A stretch of DNA of 64,000 bases from DASSFG01 sp035547915 (GTDB lineage: Bacteria; Planctomycetota; Planctomycetia; Pirellulales; JAICIG01), in the NCBI GenBank assembly GCA_035547915.1, contig DASZTS010000116.1, forward strand, positions 22,739 through 86,738, in the 5' to 3' direction. Position numbers and translations under genes: made by a program. Position 1 is the first letter of the stretch. Each line of letters begins with the position of its first letter. Shown here in pieces: positions 17,876-26,128 of the stretch. The notes under the pieces were generated by a model. It searched no databases. It saw only the letters and a program-made list of their open reading frames with translations, and was not told where the DNA came from.

Positions 17876-18159
17876 GATTGCTCCTCTTCAGCTTCGATAC
17901 TGCCCGGTTCGGCACAGTCGATCATCAGCAAAAACGATCGAGATATCTGCATGGTGCCGCTCCCCCGGACTTGATTGGGGAAACGCCCACGTCATGAATC
18001 ACGGGCATTCTATCGCTTCGATACCCCAACACCAGCATCGCGCCGCTGATGCCCGCCACGCCGAACCGTCACCAGGAGCGAACAGAACGATGAAATGCAT
18101 ACCAAGGACGCTTGGACCGGATCGCGGAAAGTTGTTGGCCATCTCTCGCACAGTTACTC
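17876..18159. other. divergent intergenic region
   Basis: Between the DUF3472 gene (minus) and sulfatase gene (plus), upstream of repeat copy 2. No gene is supported; it presumably carries divergent promoters, which I could not define. Confidence 0.45.
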
Positions 18160-18263
18160 TAAGAGCGGCTGACAGAACCCGGACGCCGGAGCGCCGCGAG
18201 CAAAAAATCGGCCGTGAAACGCCGATTTTGTGAAGCTCGATCCGGTTTTGTCGGTTGTTCTAA
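18160..18263 (+). repeat. ~104-bp palindromic interspersed element, copy 2
   Basis: Aligns along its length with the copies at 9791, 33503 and 47338. The left end is TAAGAGCGGCTGACAGAACC and the right end GGTTTTGTCGGTTGTTCTAA. The inner stem is AAAATCGGC-CGTGAAAC-GCCGATTTT. It lies between divergent genes, 40 bp upstream of the sulfatase start, so it cannot act only as a terminator of a flanking gene. Confidence 0.85.
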
Positions 18264-18303
18264 AATCGGCCAGGTCTCGAAAGACGAAACGCTTTGATCG
18301 CGG

Positions 18304-19725
18304 ATGCCAATGACAAGGATCTTTGTGTCTACTTTGATCGTGCTCGGTTTCCTCATCGGCGGCCAGCCGTCGCGAGCGTCCGACCGACCGAACATTTTGT
18401 GGCTGATTGCCGAAGATTTCGGACCGGAGCTCGGCTGCTACGGCACCTCGCAGGTCTGGACGCCGAACCTGGATAGGCTGGCGACGCAGGGAGTTCGATA
18501 TACGCGGGCCTACACTACGGCGCCGGTATGCTCGGCGAGCCGCTCGGCTTTCATGACCGGTATGTACCAGACGACGATTGGCGCCCATAACCATCGGTCG
18601 CATCGCGACGACGGTTACCGGCTGCCCGCGGGCGTGCGCGTCCTCTCCGATCGGATGCGACAGGCTGGTTACTTCACCGCGAATATCGTTGAGTTGCCCG
18701 ACGGCGTCGGGTTCAAAGGAACGGGTAAGACCGATTGGAATTTCACCTACGAACGGCCGTTTGACTCAGCCCGCTGGAACGATTTGAAAGGCCATCAACC
18801 GTTTTATGCCCAGATCAATTTCCAAGAGACACACCGTAAGTTTCATGCGCCCCAGAAGGCAGACCCCGCGAAAGTCGTCATTCCGCCGTACTATCCCGAT
18901 CATCCTGTGACGCGGGCCGATTGGGCGGCTTACTTGGATGCCGCGAGCGAGCTGGACCACAAAGTCGGCTTGGTCCTGGCGCAGCTCGAAGCGGATGGCC
19001 TGGCCGACAGCACGATCGTGGTCTTCTTCGCCGACCACGGACAATGCCATGTGCGTGGCAAACAGTTTTGTTACGAGGAGGGACTCCATATTCCTCTGAT
19101 TATCCGATGGGCGACTCGATCTGCCGCACCAGATGGTTGGCAGCCCGGCGCCGTCGACGATCGCTTCATCGAAGCCATCGATCTGGCCCCCACCACGTTG
19201 GACGTAGCGGGTGCCCAAAAGCCGGCTGGTATGCAAGGCCGAATCTTTTTGGGCAAGCACGCCGAGCCGCCGCGCGAGTACGTATTCGGCGCACGCGACC
19301 GGTGCGACGAAACGGTCTTTCGCTTCCGCACGGTTCGCGACGCACGCTATCGTTACATTCGCAACTTCACGCCAGAGCGTCCCTTTTTACAGGCCAATGA
19401 ATACAAGGAGCGTAGTTATCCGGTTTGGAACCTGCTCAAGGAGCTTGCCGCGGAAGACAAGCTGACTGCCGCGCAGCAATTCTTGACCGCGCCGACGATG
19501 CCTCCGGAAGAGCTCTATGATCTGGAAGCGGACCCGGACGAGATCGACAACCTCGTGACTTCGCAAAAACCGGAACATCGGGAGGCATTGGTCCGCTTGC
19601 GGAACGTATTGGAACGGTGGATCGCCGACAGCAACGACCAAGGGCGTGAGTTGGAGTCGCCCGAGATCGCCGCAGCCAAGGGTGCCACCAAGTCGGGCAG
19701 CAATCCGAACGCGGGCATGAACTAG
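18304..19725 (+). CDS. secreted sulfatase (type I, formylglycine)
   Basis: A 473-residue sulfatase with a signal peptide (about 5-26). The mature protein begins with the metal-binding RPNILWLIAED strand. The formylglycine signature is C76-S-A-S-R80 (VCSASRSAFMTG), in the C-x-A-x-R form. A second metal site lies in FFADHGQ, and the C-terminus has the ELYDLEADPDEIDNL signature. It desulfates a carbohydrate or related ester in the periplasm or outside. The upstream position 18304 is an ATG; an ATG two codons later is equally possible. A secreted protein gene follows 13 bp after the stop, so the two are probably one operon. Confidence 0.93.
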   Translation: MPMTRIFVSTLIVLGFLIGGQPSRASDRPNILWLIAEDFGPELGCYGTSQVWTPNLDRLATQGVRYTRAYTTAPVCSASRSAFMTGMYQTTIGAHNHRSHRDDGYRLPAGVRVLSDRMRQAGYFTANIVELPDGVGFKGTGKTDWNFTYERPFDSARWNDLKGHQPFYAQINFQETHRKFHAPQKADPAKVVIPPYYPDHPVTRADWAAYLDAASELDHKVGLVLAQLEADGLADSTIVVFFADHGQCHVRGKQFCYEEGLHIPLIIRWATRSAAPDGWQPGAVDDRFIEAIDLAPTTLDVAGAQKPAGMQGRIFLGKHAEPPREYVFGARDRCDETVFRFRTVRDARYRYIRNFTPERPFLQANEYKERSYPVWNLLKELAAEDKLTAAQQFLTAPTMPPEELYDLEADPDEIDNLVTSQKPEHREALVRLRNVLERWIADSNDQGRELESPEIAAAKGATKSGSNPNAGMN

Positions 19726-19738
19726 GTGTGTTCGCACC

Positions 19739-20986
19739 ATGAGAAAACCTCGTAGTTGTCTTGCTCGGATGCTCTTGCTGGGTTCGATGGCGATCGCCGT
19801 TTGCCATCAGGGCGTGGCGGTTGCCGCCGAAAAGCTCAAAATCGAGGTGCGCGAGACGGCTGGGATCAGGCGATTCGGCTATCCGATTGCGCTCGCGTTA
19901 CCTGATCTTCCGTTGGCGAGCGCCGACGGGCACCTTCGTTTGCGCGAGGATGGCAAGCCGGTATCGGCGCAATTCCGGCAGGACCAAACAGGGGGCGATG
20001 CCGGTCCCTGGTGGCTGGACTTCAATATCAGCATGATGCCCCACGAAATCCGAAACTTCGTTTTGGAATATGGGCCGGATGTAATGGCCGACCCGGAACC
20101 GACCGGACTGGTGCTCGAGCAAACCCCGAACGGTCTCGATATTCGCAACGGAAACCATCTCACCTGGACGCTCGGCCGCGGCCCGCGCGACCTGCTAACG
20201 TCGGTCAATGTCGCCGGCGTGCAGCATCTGCGTCCCGTGGGAACGCGGCTCGGCATCGAAGGCCCGCACGGCCTACTCGATGACCTCGGCGATGAGACGC
20301 GCGCCCCGCGAATCATTCGATCCGGCCCGTTGGCCGTCGCCATCCGCTACGAATTTACGCCGCGCACATCGGAATTGGCGGAAACAAAGTCGATCGTCGA
20401 CCTCACGTTTCCGGTTTCGAAGAGCTGGGTACAGGTGGATTGGCGGATCGACGACGTTCGACAAGCGGTGCGGTCGATGCACGTTGAGGTCGCCCAGAAT
20501 CTCGATTCGCCGACCGAGACGGAGCCAACGCTCATCGACTTTGGCGCGGCTTCGCTGGTCTATATGTCACTGCCCGCTGGAACGGCGGGCAAATTGCAAG
20601 CGGCTCCTGCCGCGACGGAGCCACAGACCCCGGCACGGCAAATGTGGAACGTTTTGCGAGGAAATCGGAATCGCCTCGAGCCCTTCACGGCGCGGCCGGC
20701 CGTCGCCGGCGGTGATGCCGAAGGTTGGGCGCATGTCATGGACCGCACTCGCTGCCTTGCGCTGGCGGTCGATGGGTTCGGCCGCGGCGGCGACGATTCG
20801 ATCGAGACCACGGCCGAAGGGAACGTGAGCATCGTGCGGCGATTCGCGGCCAGAGAAACCGCTCGTGCCGCGACAAAGCGTCTTACATTCTGGCTGCATT
20901 TTGTCGGCTTTCCACCACATGTGACTGCGGCGACGAGTCCGCAATCGATGTTGTCGCCTTTGGTCGTGCGAGTGAGTAAGCTCTGA
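19739..20986 (+). CDS. secreted protein of unknown function in sulfatase operon
   Basis: A 415-residue protein with a Sec signal peptide (hydrophobic 10-28, cleavage near AVAA|EK). The mature part looks all-beta: many short hydrophobic strands separated by charged turns (LKIEVRETAGIRRFGYPIALAL; WWLDFNISMMPHEIRNFVLEYG), resembling carbohydrate-active or PcRGLX-like beta-sandwich domains. I do not recognise a specific family. Its start 13 bp after the sulfatase stop suggests both act on the same extracellular glycan. Confidence 0.75.
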   Translation: MRKPRSCLARMLLLGSMAIAVCHQGVAVAAEKLKIEVRETAGIRRFGYPIALALPDLPLASADGHLRLREDGKPVSAQFRQDQTGGDAGPWWLDFNISMMPHEIRNFVLEYGPDVMADPEPTGLVLEQTPNGLDIRNGNHLTWTLGRGPRDLLTSVNVAGVQHLRPVGTRLGIEGPHGLLDDLGDETRAPRIIRSGPLAVAIRYEFTPRTSELAETKSIVDLTFPVSKSWVQVDWRIDDVRQAVRSMHVEVAQNLDSPTETEPTLIDFGAASLVYMSLPAGTAGKLQAAPAATEPQTPARQMWNVLRGNRNRLEPFTARPAVAGGDAEGWAHVMDRTRCLALAVDGFGRGGDDSIETTAEGNVSIVRRFAARETARAATKRLTFWLHFVGFPPHVTAATSPQSMLSPLVVRVSKL

Positions 20987-21097
20987 CGCGGTGGCGCCGT
21001 TCTTCAGCGCAGGCGATCATCCATCCGCGGTGGGAACGTCGGTTGACGCAACGGACTTGGTGGATCGACCAACCTCGCCCCGCAGCCAGGAATGAAG

Positions 21098-22384
21098 TTA
21101 GGCCGCCTTCTTCAGTTGCTTTATCGCGGCATGCTTGCAATCGCGGAGGAGATTCCGAAATTTCCAGATATGCGACGATTCGGTCGCCTGGAGCGCTTCT
21201 TGCAGTTGCATCGCGACGGCTTCGACTTCCTTCCGTCGCGCTTCGGATTCCGCATAGAGTTGATTGACGGCACCGAGTTTTCGCAGGGCTTCCGTAAGAC
21301 GTTCCTTCGCGTGATTCGTCGCCTCCTCCCGTTCGGCGAGCGTCTCTTGGAGTGCCGCGTAGGCTTGTTGCTGCGCTGCAATCGTCGATTGCCATTCACG
21401 CCGCTCGTCGGCTTCGCGGCCGAGGCGCTTCTCGGTCTCGTGCCAGAAGGGCCCCAGAAAGAAGGCGGCGAGTTCGCGCACGTCTGGATCGGGATCGTCG
21501 AGTAGAGATCGATATTCGTCGGTCCGCAAGCCGTTGATGAGGCCCAGCGTCGATTTACTCCACGAGTCGCTGCGCCGCGCGGCGGCCCGCACCACGGGCG
21601 GACCGAAGACGCTGAGCACACCGCTGCGACGAAAAGCGGGTTCCACGTCGGCATATTCGCGGCTTGCGAGCCGGTCGTAGATCGCGTTGAGCACCGTGAG
21701 CTGCTTTTCCGATTTCATCCCATTGGTGCAGTAGCTCTGCGGCAAGTCCGTCAGCAAGGCGAGCATCTCGGGCACGTGGCACATTCCCTCGCGGAAGGCG
21801 ACGACCAAGCTGAGGAACCAGTCGGAGTGCCATTCCAGGTCGGGTAGTAAGCCGCCAGCGGCTTCGAACGACGACCGTTTCAAGATGGACGCGTGGCCGG
21901 GAATGCTGCTATGTGCGATCCGTTTCTCGAATTCGTCGGGCGCGAAGTACCGCGGCGTCGTACACCAGCCACTGGGGTTCGGTCTGATTTCGCCCGTCAC
22001 TCCGTTGACGATTGAAAAATAGGCGCTACAGACCCCTGCTTGCGGGTTGGCTTCCATGGTACCGACCATCTTCTCGACGAAGCCGGGCAAGACATAGTCG
22101 TCGGAGGCCACGCAGTAGATATATTTGCCGGTCGCGTGCGCCATTCCGATGCGCACGCTCTCGTTCGTGCGACGGTTCTGCGCGTTGGTGATCACCTTGA
22201 TCATCGAGTAGTCGCGCGCGAAGGCTTCCAGTATGGCCGGCGTGTCGTCGGTCGAGGCATCGTTGACGACGATGATCTCGGCCGGGGCGACCGATTGGGT
22301 AACCAACGCCTGCAAAGCGCGCGGTAGGTACTTGGCGTGGTTGTAGGTTGGTATGACGACGGAGAGATCTGCGGTGGTACTCAT
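21098..22384 (-). CDS. GT2 family glycosyltransferase with C-terminal coiled coil
   Basis: A 428-residue family 2 glycosyltransferase. The GT-A fold begins with LSVVIPTYNHAKYLPRAL and IIVVNDASTDDT (39-48); the acceptor/metal acidic motif is ASDDYVLPGF (D95-D96), with NPQAGVCSAYF following. After residue 300 the protein becomes strongly charged and helical (325-415), a likely coiled coil, then a basic end KQLKKAA. It faces away from the ThDP/sugar cluster that begins at 22681 and probably transfers a sugar in the same surface-glycan pathway; this last point is inference. Confidence 0.9.
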   Translation of the reverse strand: MSTTADLSVVIPTYNHAKYLPRALQALVTQSVAPAEIIVVNDASTDDTPAILEAFARDYSMIKVITNAQNRRTNESVRIGMAHATGKYIYCVASDDYVLPGFVEKMVGTMEANPQAGVCSAYFSIVNGVTGEIRPNPSGWCTTPRYFAPDEFEKRIAHSSIPGHASILKRSSFEAAGGLLPDLEWHSDWFLSLVVAFREGMCHVPEMLALLTDLPQSYCTNGMKSEKQLTVLNAIYDRLASREYADVEPAFRRSGVLSVFGPPVVRAAARRSDSWSKSTLGLINGLRTDEYRSLLDDPDPDVRELAAFFLGPFWHETEKRLGREADERREWQSTIAAQQQAYAALQETLAEREEATNHAKERLTEALRKLGAVNQLYAESEARRKEVEAVAMQLQEALQATESSHIWKFRNLLRDCKHAAIKQLKKAA

Positions 22385-22680
22385 GTTAAAGATCGCCTTA
22401 CGCGCAGGATCGAGCGCGGAACCCGGATTTGCGCAGGAGATGTAAACGGTCCGGGCAGTAATTGCAAGATCAGATGCGACCCCATGATCCGCTGTCCGCC
22501 GGCGATTGGCGTTGACAGCATAGGTGGTGCCGCCTACAAGTTCCCGACCCAGGTAGGGCCAACAGGCGCCGACAGACGGCCGTTACCGCAAGTCCGGAAA
22601 ACCGTGCTGCGCCGGCAGGACCGGGTGTGGTACTCGGTGGGCCGCCTCCCTTCGGTCGAAAAAGCCAGACAGGTCTTTAC
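22385..22680. other. divergent intergenic region of the sugar cluster
   Basis: About 296 bp between the GT2 gene (minus) and E1-alpha gene (plus). An in-frame GTG at 22627 could extend E1-alpha by 18 residues. No repeat or hairpin stands out; promoters for both directions are expected here. Confidence 0.4.
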
Positions 22681-23688
22681 GTGCAGATAGAACGATCGCG
22701 TCGGCTCTTGCGGTCGATGCTCCGCATCCGCCTGATCGAAGAAGGCATCGCCGAACTCTACGCCGAACAGCAGATGCGCTGCCCGGTGCACCTTTGCATC
22801 GGACAAGAAGCCGTCTCGGCGGGGGTATGTGATGTGCTCGGCGCCGACGATCAGGTCATGAGCAGCCACCGCGCTCACGGGCACTATCTGGCGAAGGGCG
22901 GTAATCTGCCAGCCATGATGGCCGAGATGTATGGCAAGGCCACGGGGTGTTCCGGCGGCATGGGCGGGTCGATGCACCTCATCGATCTGGCGGCCGGCTT
23001 TGTGGGCGCCACGCCGATCGTGGGCAGCACGATCCCGATTTCCGTCGGCTTGGCCTTCGCCTCGCTGCTGCGCGGCGAACCGCGCGTCGTGGTGGCCTTC
23101 TTCGGCGAGGGCGCCACGGAAGAGGGCACTTTTCATGAAGCATTGAACTTCGCGGCGCTCAAGCGGCTGAGCATACTCTTCGTTTGCGAAAACAACCTCT
23201 ATTCCGTCTATTCGCCGTTGTCGGTGCGACGACCCGCAGGGCGGCCGATTTACAGGTTGGCCGACGGGCATGGCATCGAGAGTCGGCAAGGTGACGGCAA
23301 CGACGTTGAGGAAGTGCATGCCTTGGCCCAGGAGGCGCTCGGCCAGATTCGCGCGGGGGCCGGTCCCATGTTCCTCGAGTTTGCCACGTATCGCTGGCGA
23401 GAGCATTGCGGTCCCAATTTCGACAACCGCATCGGTTACCGCACGGAGGAAGAGTTTCTCCGCTGGCGTGAGCAGTGCCCGGTCGAGCGGCAGCGACGGA
23501 AAGGCATCGAAAACGGCTGGCTTTCCGAGTCGGATGTAAAGGGCTGGTCTGATGAGATTCGAGACGAATTCTCCGCGGCCGTCGCCTTCGCTAAAGCAAG
23601 CCATTGGCCCGAGACACGGACGATGCTCGACCACGTCTACTCCGCGGCAAACAGCCCGACCGTCGAGGTCGGCCGACGCGCTGCCTGA
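22681..23688 (+). CDS. thiamine diphosphate-dependent dehydrogenase E1 component, alpha subunit
   Basis: A 335-residue homologue of pyruvate/2-oxoacid dehydrogenase E1-alpha. The N-terminal block RCPVHLCIGQEAVSAGVCDVL, the SSHRAHGHYLAKG loop and the GGMGGSMHL loop are family features. The ThDP/Mg motif runs from GEG (142-144) to NN (171-172). GTG 22681 starts the protein at the conserved helix; a GTG at 22627 gives 18 further residues that look non-conserved. The beta subunit follows 6 bp downstream. No E2 or E3 gene is nearby, so it probably performs a non-oxidative two-carbon transfer in sugar biosynthesis, as proposed for AviB1/AviB2; this is inference. Confidence 0.9.
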   Translation: MQIERSRRLLRSMLRIRLIEEGIAELYAEQQMRCPVHLCIGQEAVSAGVCDVLGADDQVMSSHRAHGHYLAKGGNLPAMMAEMYGKATGCSGGMGGSMHLIDLAAGFVGATPIVGSTIPISVGLAFASLLRGEPRVVVAFFGEGATEEGTFHEALNFAALKRLSILFVCENNLYSVYSPLSVRRPAGRPIYRLADGHGIESRQGDGNDVEEVHALAQEALGQIRAGAGPMFLEFATYRWREHCGPNFDNRIGYRTEEEFLRWREQCPVERQRRKGIENGWLSESDVKGWSDEIRDEFSAAVAFAKASHWPETRTMLDHVYSAANSPTVEVGRRAA

Positions 23689-23694
23689 GCGGCG

Positions 23695-24792
23695 ATGCCC
23701 TCCACCTACACGATGAGAGACAGCAACCCAACCTCGATGGCTCGCGAACTGAAATACTGCCAGGCCGTGCATGAAGCGATCGACCTGTGCATGGGCGCCG
23801 ACCCATCGGTGTACGTGATCGGGCTCGGCGTCACCGATCCCAAGGGCATATTCGGTACGACGCTCGGCTTGGAGCAGAAATACGGTAGCAGCCGCGTGAT
23901 GGACATGCCCTGTGCCGAGAACGGCATGACGGGGGTGGTCCTCGGTTCCGCGTTGGCCGGCATGCGTCCCATCATGGTGCACCAGCGAATCGACTTCGCT
24001 TTGCTGGCGATGGAGCAGATCGTCAATCAAGCGGCCAAATGGCACTACATGTTCGGTGGCCGCAAGTCGGCGCCGTTGGTCATCCGCCTGCTGGTCGGCC
24101 GTGGCTGGGGGCAAGGCCCGCAACACTCTCAGAGCCTGCACTCCTGGTTTGCGCACGTCCCGGGCTTGAAGGTCGTGCTGCCCAGCACACCACACGATGC
24201 CAAGGGGCTGCTGATCTCAGCGATCGAAGACGACAATCCGGTGATCTTTGTAGAGCACCGTTGGCTGCACAACATCAGCGGGCCGGTGCCGGAGGGAACT
24301 TATCGCGTGCCGATCGGAGAGGCGAGGGTCTTGCGCCGCGGCAGCGATCTGACCATCGTGGCCTTGTCGCACATGGCACTCGACGCCCACCGCGCCGCCC
24401 AGACGCTGGCTGGTGAAGGGATCGAGACGGAAGTCATCGATCCGCGCAGTATCCGGCCATTCGACGAGCAGACCGTGTTTGAATCGGTGCGGCGAACCGG
24501 CCGGCTGCTGGTGGCAGATACAAGTTGGCGGCATGCAGGGTTTGCAGCCGAAGTGGTGGCCCGCGTTGCCGAAGAACTGGGGGGCCGGTTGAAGTGCCCG
24601 CCACGACGCATCGCGCTGCCCGACTGCCCGACACCGACTAGTCCGGCCCTGGCTGCGGAGTTCTATCCCACGGCGAACCACATTGTGTCGGCCGCGTGCG
24701 AGATGGTCCAAGCGCGTGCGTGGCGGCCCACCGTCGTTCCGACGCCGTTCAGCTTGGACGTGCCGGATCCCAGCTTCACGGGTCCCTTTTAG
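23695..24792 (+). CDS. thiamine diphosphate-dependent dehydrogenase E1 component, beta subunit
   Basis: A 365-residue E1-beta homologue. The N-terminal ThDP-interacting domain contains FGTTLGLEQKYGSSRVMDMPCAENGMTGVVLGSALAGMRP (in pieces), with the catalytic-site Glu in CAEN. The GRGWGQGPQHSQSLHSWFAHVPGLKVVLPSTPHDAKGLL region carries the conserved QHSQS motif. The transketolase-C domain follows (LTIVALSHM...DPRSIRPFD). It ends with a 40-residue Pro-rich tail. It partners with the alpha subunit encoded 6 bp upstream. The ATG at 23695 is used; ATGs at 23713 and 23737 are possible. Confidence 0.9.
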   Translation: MPSTYTMRDSNPTSMARELKYCQAVHEAIDLCMGADPSVYVIGLGVTDPKGIFGTTLGLEQKYGSSRVMDMPCAENGMTGVVLGSALAGMRPIMVHQRIDFALLAMEQIVNQAAKWHYMFGGRKSAPLVIRLLVGRGWGQGPQHSQSLHSWFAHVPGLKVVLPSTPHDAKGLLISAIEDDNPVIFVEHRWLHNISGPVPEGTYRVPIGEARVLRRGSDLTIVALSHMALDAHRAAQTLAGEGIETEVIDPRSIRPFDEQTVFESVRRTGRLLVADTSWRHAGFAAEVVARVAEELGGRLKCPPRRIALPDCPTPTSPALAAEFYPTANHIVSAACEMVQARAWRPTVVPTPFSLDVPDPSFTGPF

Positions 24793-24864
24793 GGTTCCGC
24801 CAAGACTGTGATGGCGCGGTCCGCCGTCCGAGTTTTTACGTACGCCTGATTCATCGAGGCTCGA

Positions 24865-25857
24865 ATGATGCAAAAGATCGCCGTCCTCGGCAGCAATTCG
24901 TTTTCGGGTGCCGACTTTATCGATCTGTTGCTGGAATCGCCGCAACGGAAGGTACTAGGCATCAGCCGTTCGCCGGAAAAGGGGCGATTATTCTTGCCCT
25001 ACCAACGCTGGAATGATGGCCGATTCCGCTTCCGCCAACTCGACCTCAACCATCATGCCGATGAGGTCTTGGCGGAACTCGATCGCTTTCAGCCGGACGC
25101 GGTGGTCAATTTTGCAGCCCAGAGTGAGGTGGCCCCTAGCTGGCAGCACCCGGAGCATTGGTTCCAGACCAACGTGGTCGCCCTGGCCAAGTTGCTGAAT
25201 CCTCTCAAAGACCGACCGTACCTGAAGAAATACGTTCACATTTCGTCGCCCGAGGTCTACGGCACGTGCGAGGGGCGCGTGACCGAAGCGACTCCGGTCA
25301 ACCCAAGCACTCCCTATGCGGCCTCGAAGGCGGCGGCCGATCTCTTTCTGGCGACGCTCGTCAAGAATTTTCAATTTCCGCTGGTGACCATTCGGGCCAC
25401 GAACGTATATGGCGCCCACCAGCAACTTTGGAAGATCATCCCGCGGTCGGCGATCTACCTGCTGCAAAATCGCCCGATCTCGCTGCATGGCGGCGGAACG
25501 GCCGTTAAGTCCTATATCCACATCCGCGACGTATCGCGAGGTGAGTTGCTGGCGATGGAGCAGGGCCGGCCTGGAACGATGTACCACCTTTCGCCCGATC
25601 GGGGTTACGCCGTCCGTGAAGTCGTCGAACGAATCTGCCGCCGCCTGGGCCGAGATTTCGCCACCTCGGTCGTCACGGTCGGCGAACGCCTCGGCCAGGA
25701 TGCGGCCTATGTGATCGACTCGAGTCGAGCGCGGAACGAATTGGGGTGGCGGCCGCAGATCGAGCTCGACGAGGGACTTCGCGAAGTGGTGAACTGGGTC
25801 GAAAAGAACTTCGACGAGATCGGCTCGCAGCCGTTGGAATATCGCCATGCCGCGTAA
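24865..25857 (+). CDS. extended SDR sugar-nucleotide dehydratase (GDP-mannose/dTDP-glucose dehydratase-like)
   Basis: A 330-residue NAD(P)-dependent SDR. The dinucleotide motif is GSNSFSG (9-15). VNFAAQSEV (82-90) is the typical sugar-dehydratase motif, the catalytic SSPEVYG (127-133) holds the Ser/Glu pair seen in 4,6-dehydratases, and Y151-x3-K155 is in PYAASKAAADL. The C-terminus has YIHIRDVSRG and GMYHLSPD-like elements. The Glu in SPE and the AQSEV motif suggest 4,6-dehydration of an NDP-hexose rather than simple epimerisation. It is the third gene of the cluster, 72 bp after E1-beta. Confidence 0.88.
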   Translation: MMQKIAVLGSNSFSGADFIDLLLESPQRKVLGISRSPEKGRLFLPYQRWNDGRFRFRQLDLNHHADEVLAELDRFQPDAVVNFAAQSEVAPSWQHPEHWFQTNVVALAKLLNPLKDRPYLKKYVHISSPEVYGTCEGRVTEATPVNPSTPYAASKAAADLFLATLVKNFQFPLVTIRATNVYGAHQQLWKIIPRSAIYLLQNRPISLHGGGTAVKSYIHIRDVSRGELLAMEQGRPGTMYHLSPDRGYAVREVVERICRRLGRDFATSVVTVGERLGQDAAYVIDSSRARNELGWRPQIELDEGLREVVNWVEKNFDEIGSQPLEYRHAA

Positions 25858-26128
25858 CAAAGCTGGCTAAGCGATATTCTATCGAACGGGCCGCTGGGGT
25901 ATCATCCCGCCCGCTCCATTCTGCTTATGTCTCCGAATCGCTGGTGACAATCCCGACCAAGGATCGTCGCCGGCCTGGTTAGCAGCGATTTTTGCGACCG
26001 GCCAATCGATGTGCATGGGCGCAAGGTCGAGGAATCAACCGCGCTGGGGCAACGCTTGGGGCGCCAGCTTCTCAAGGCTGAGCGGATACATACAAACTTT
26101 GTCGCGCAGGGAATGCGAGGCTCGTGGC

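Noticed and set aside
22534..24195. 553-codon open frame on the minus strand across the E1 alpha/beta genes
   Set aside because: It is antisense to two well-supported ThDP genes; high G+C codon bias in the sense strand keeps antisense frames open, and the translation has no recognisable domain.
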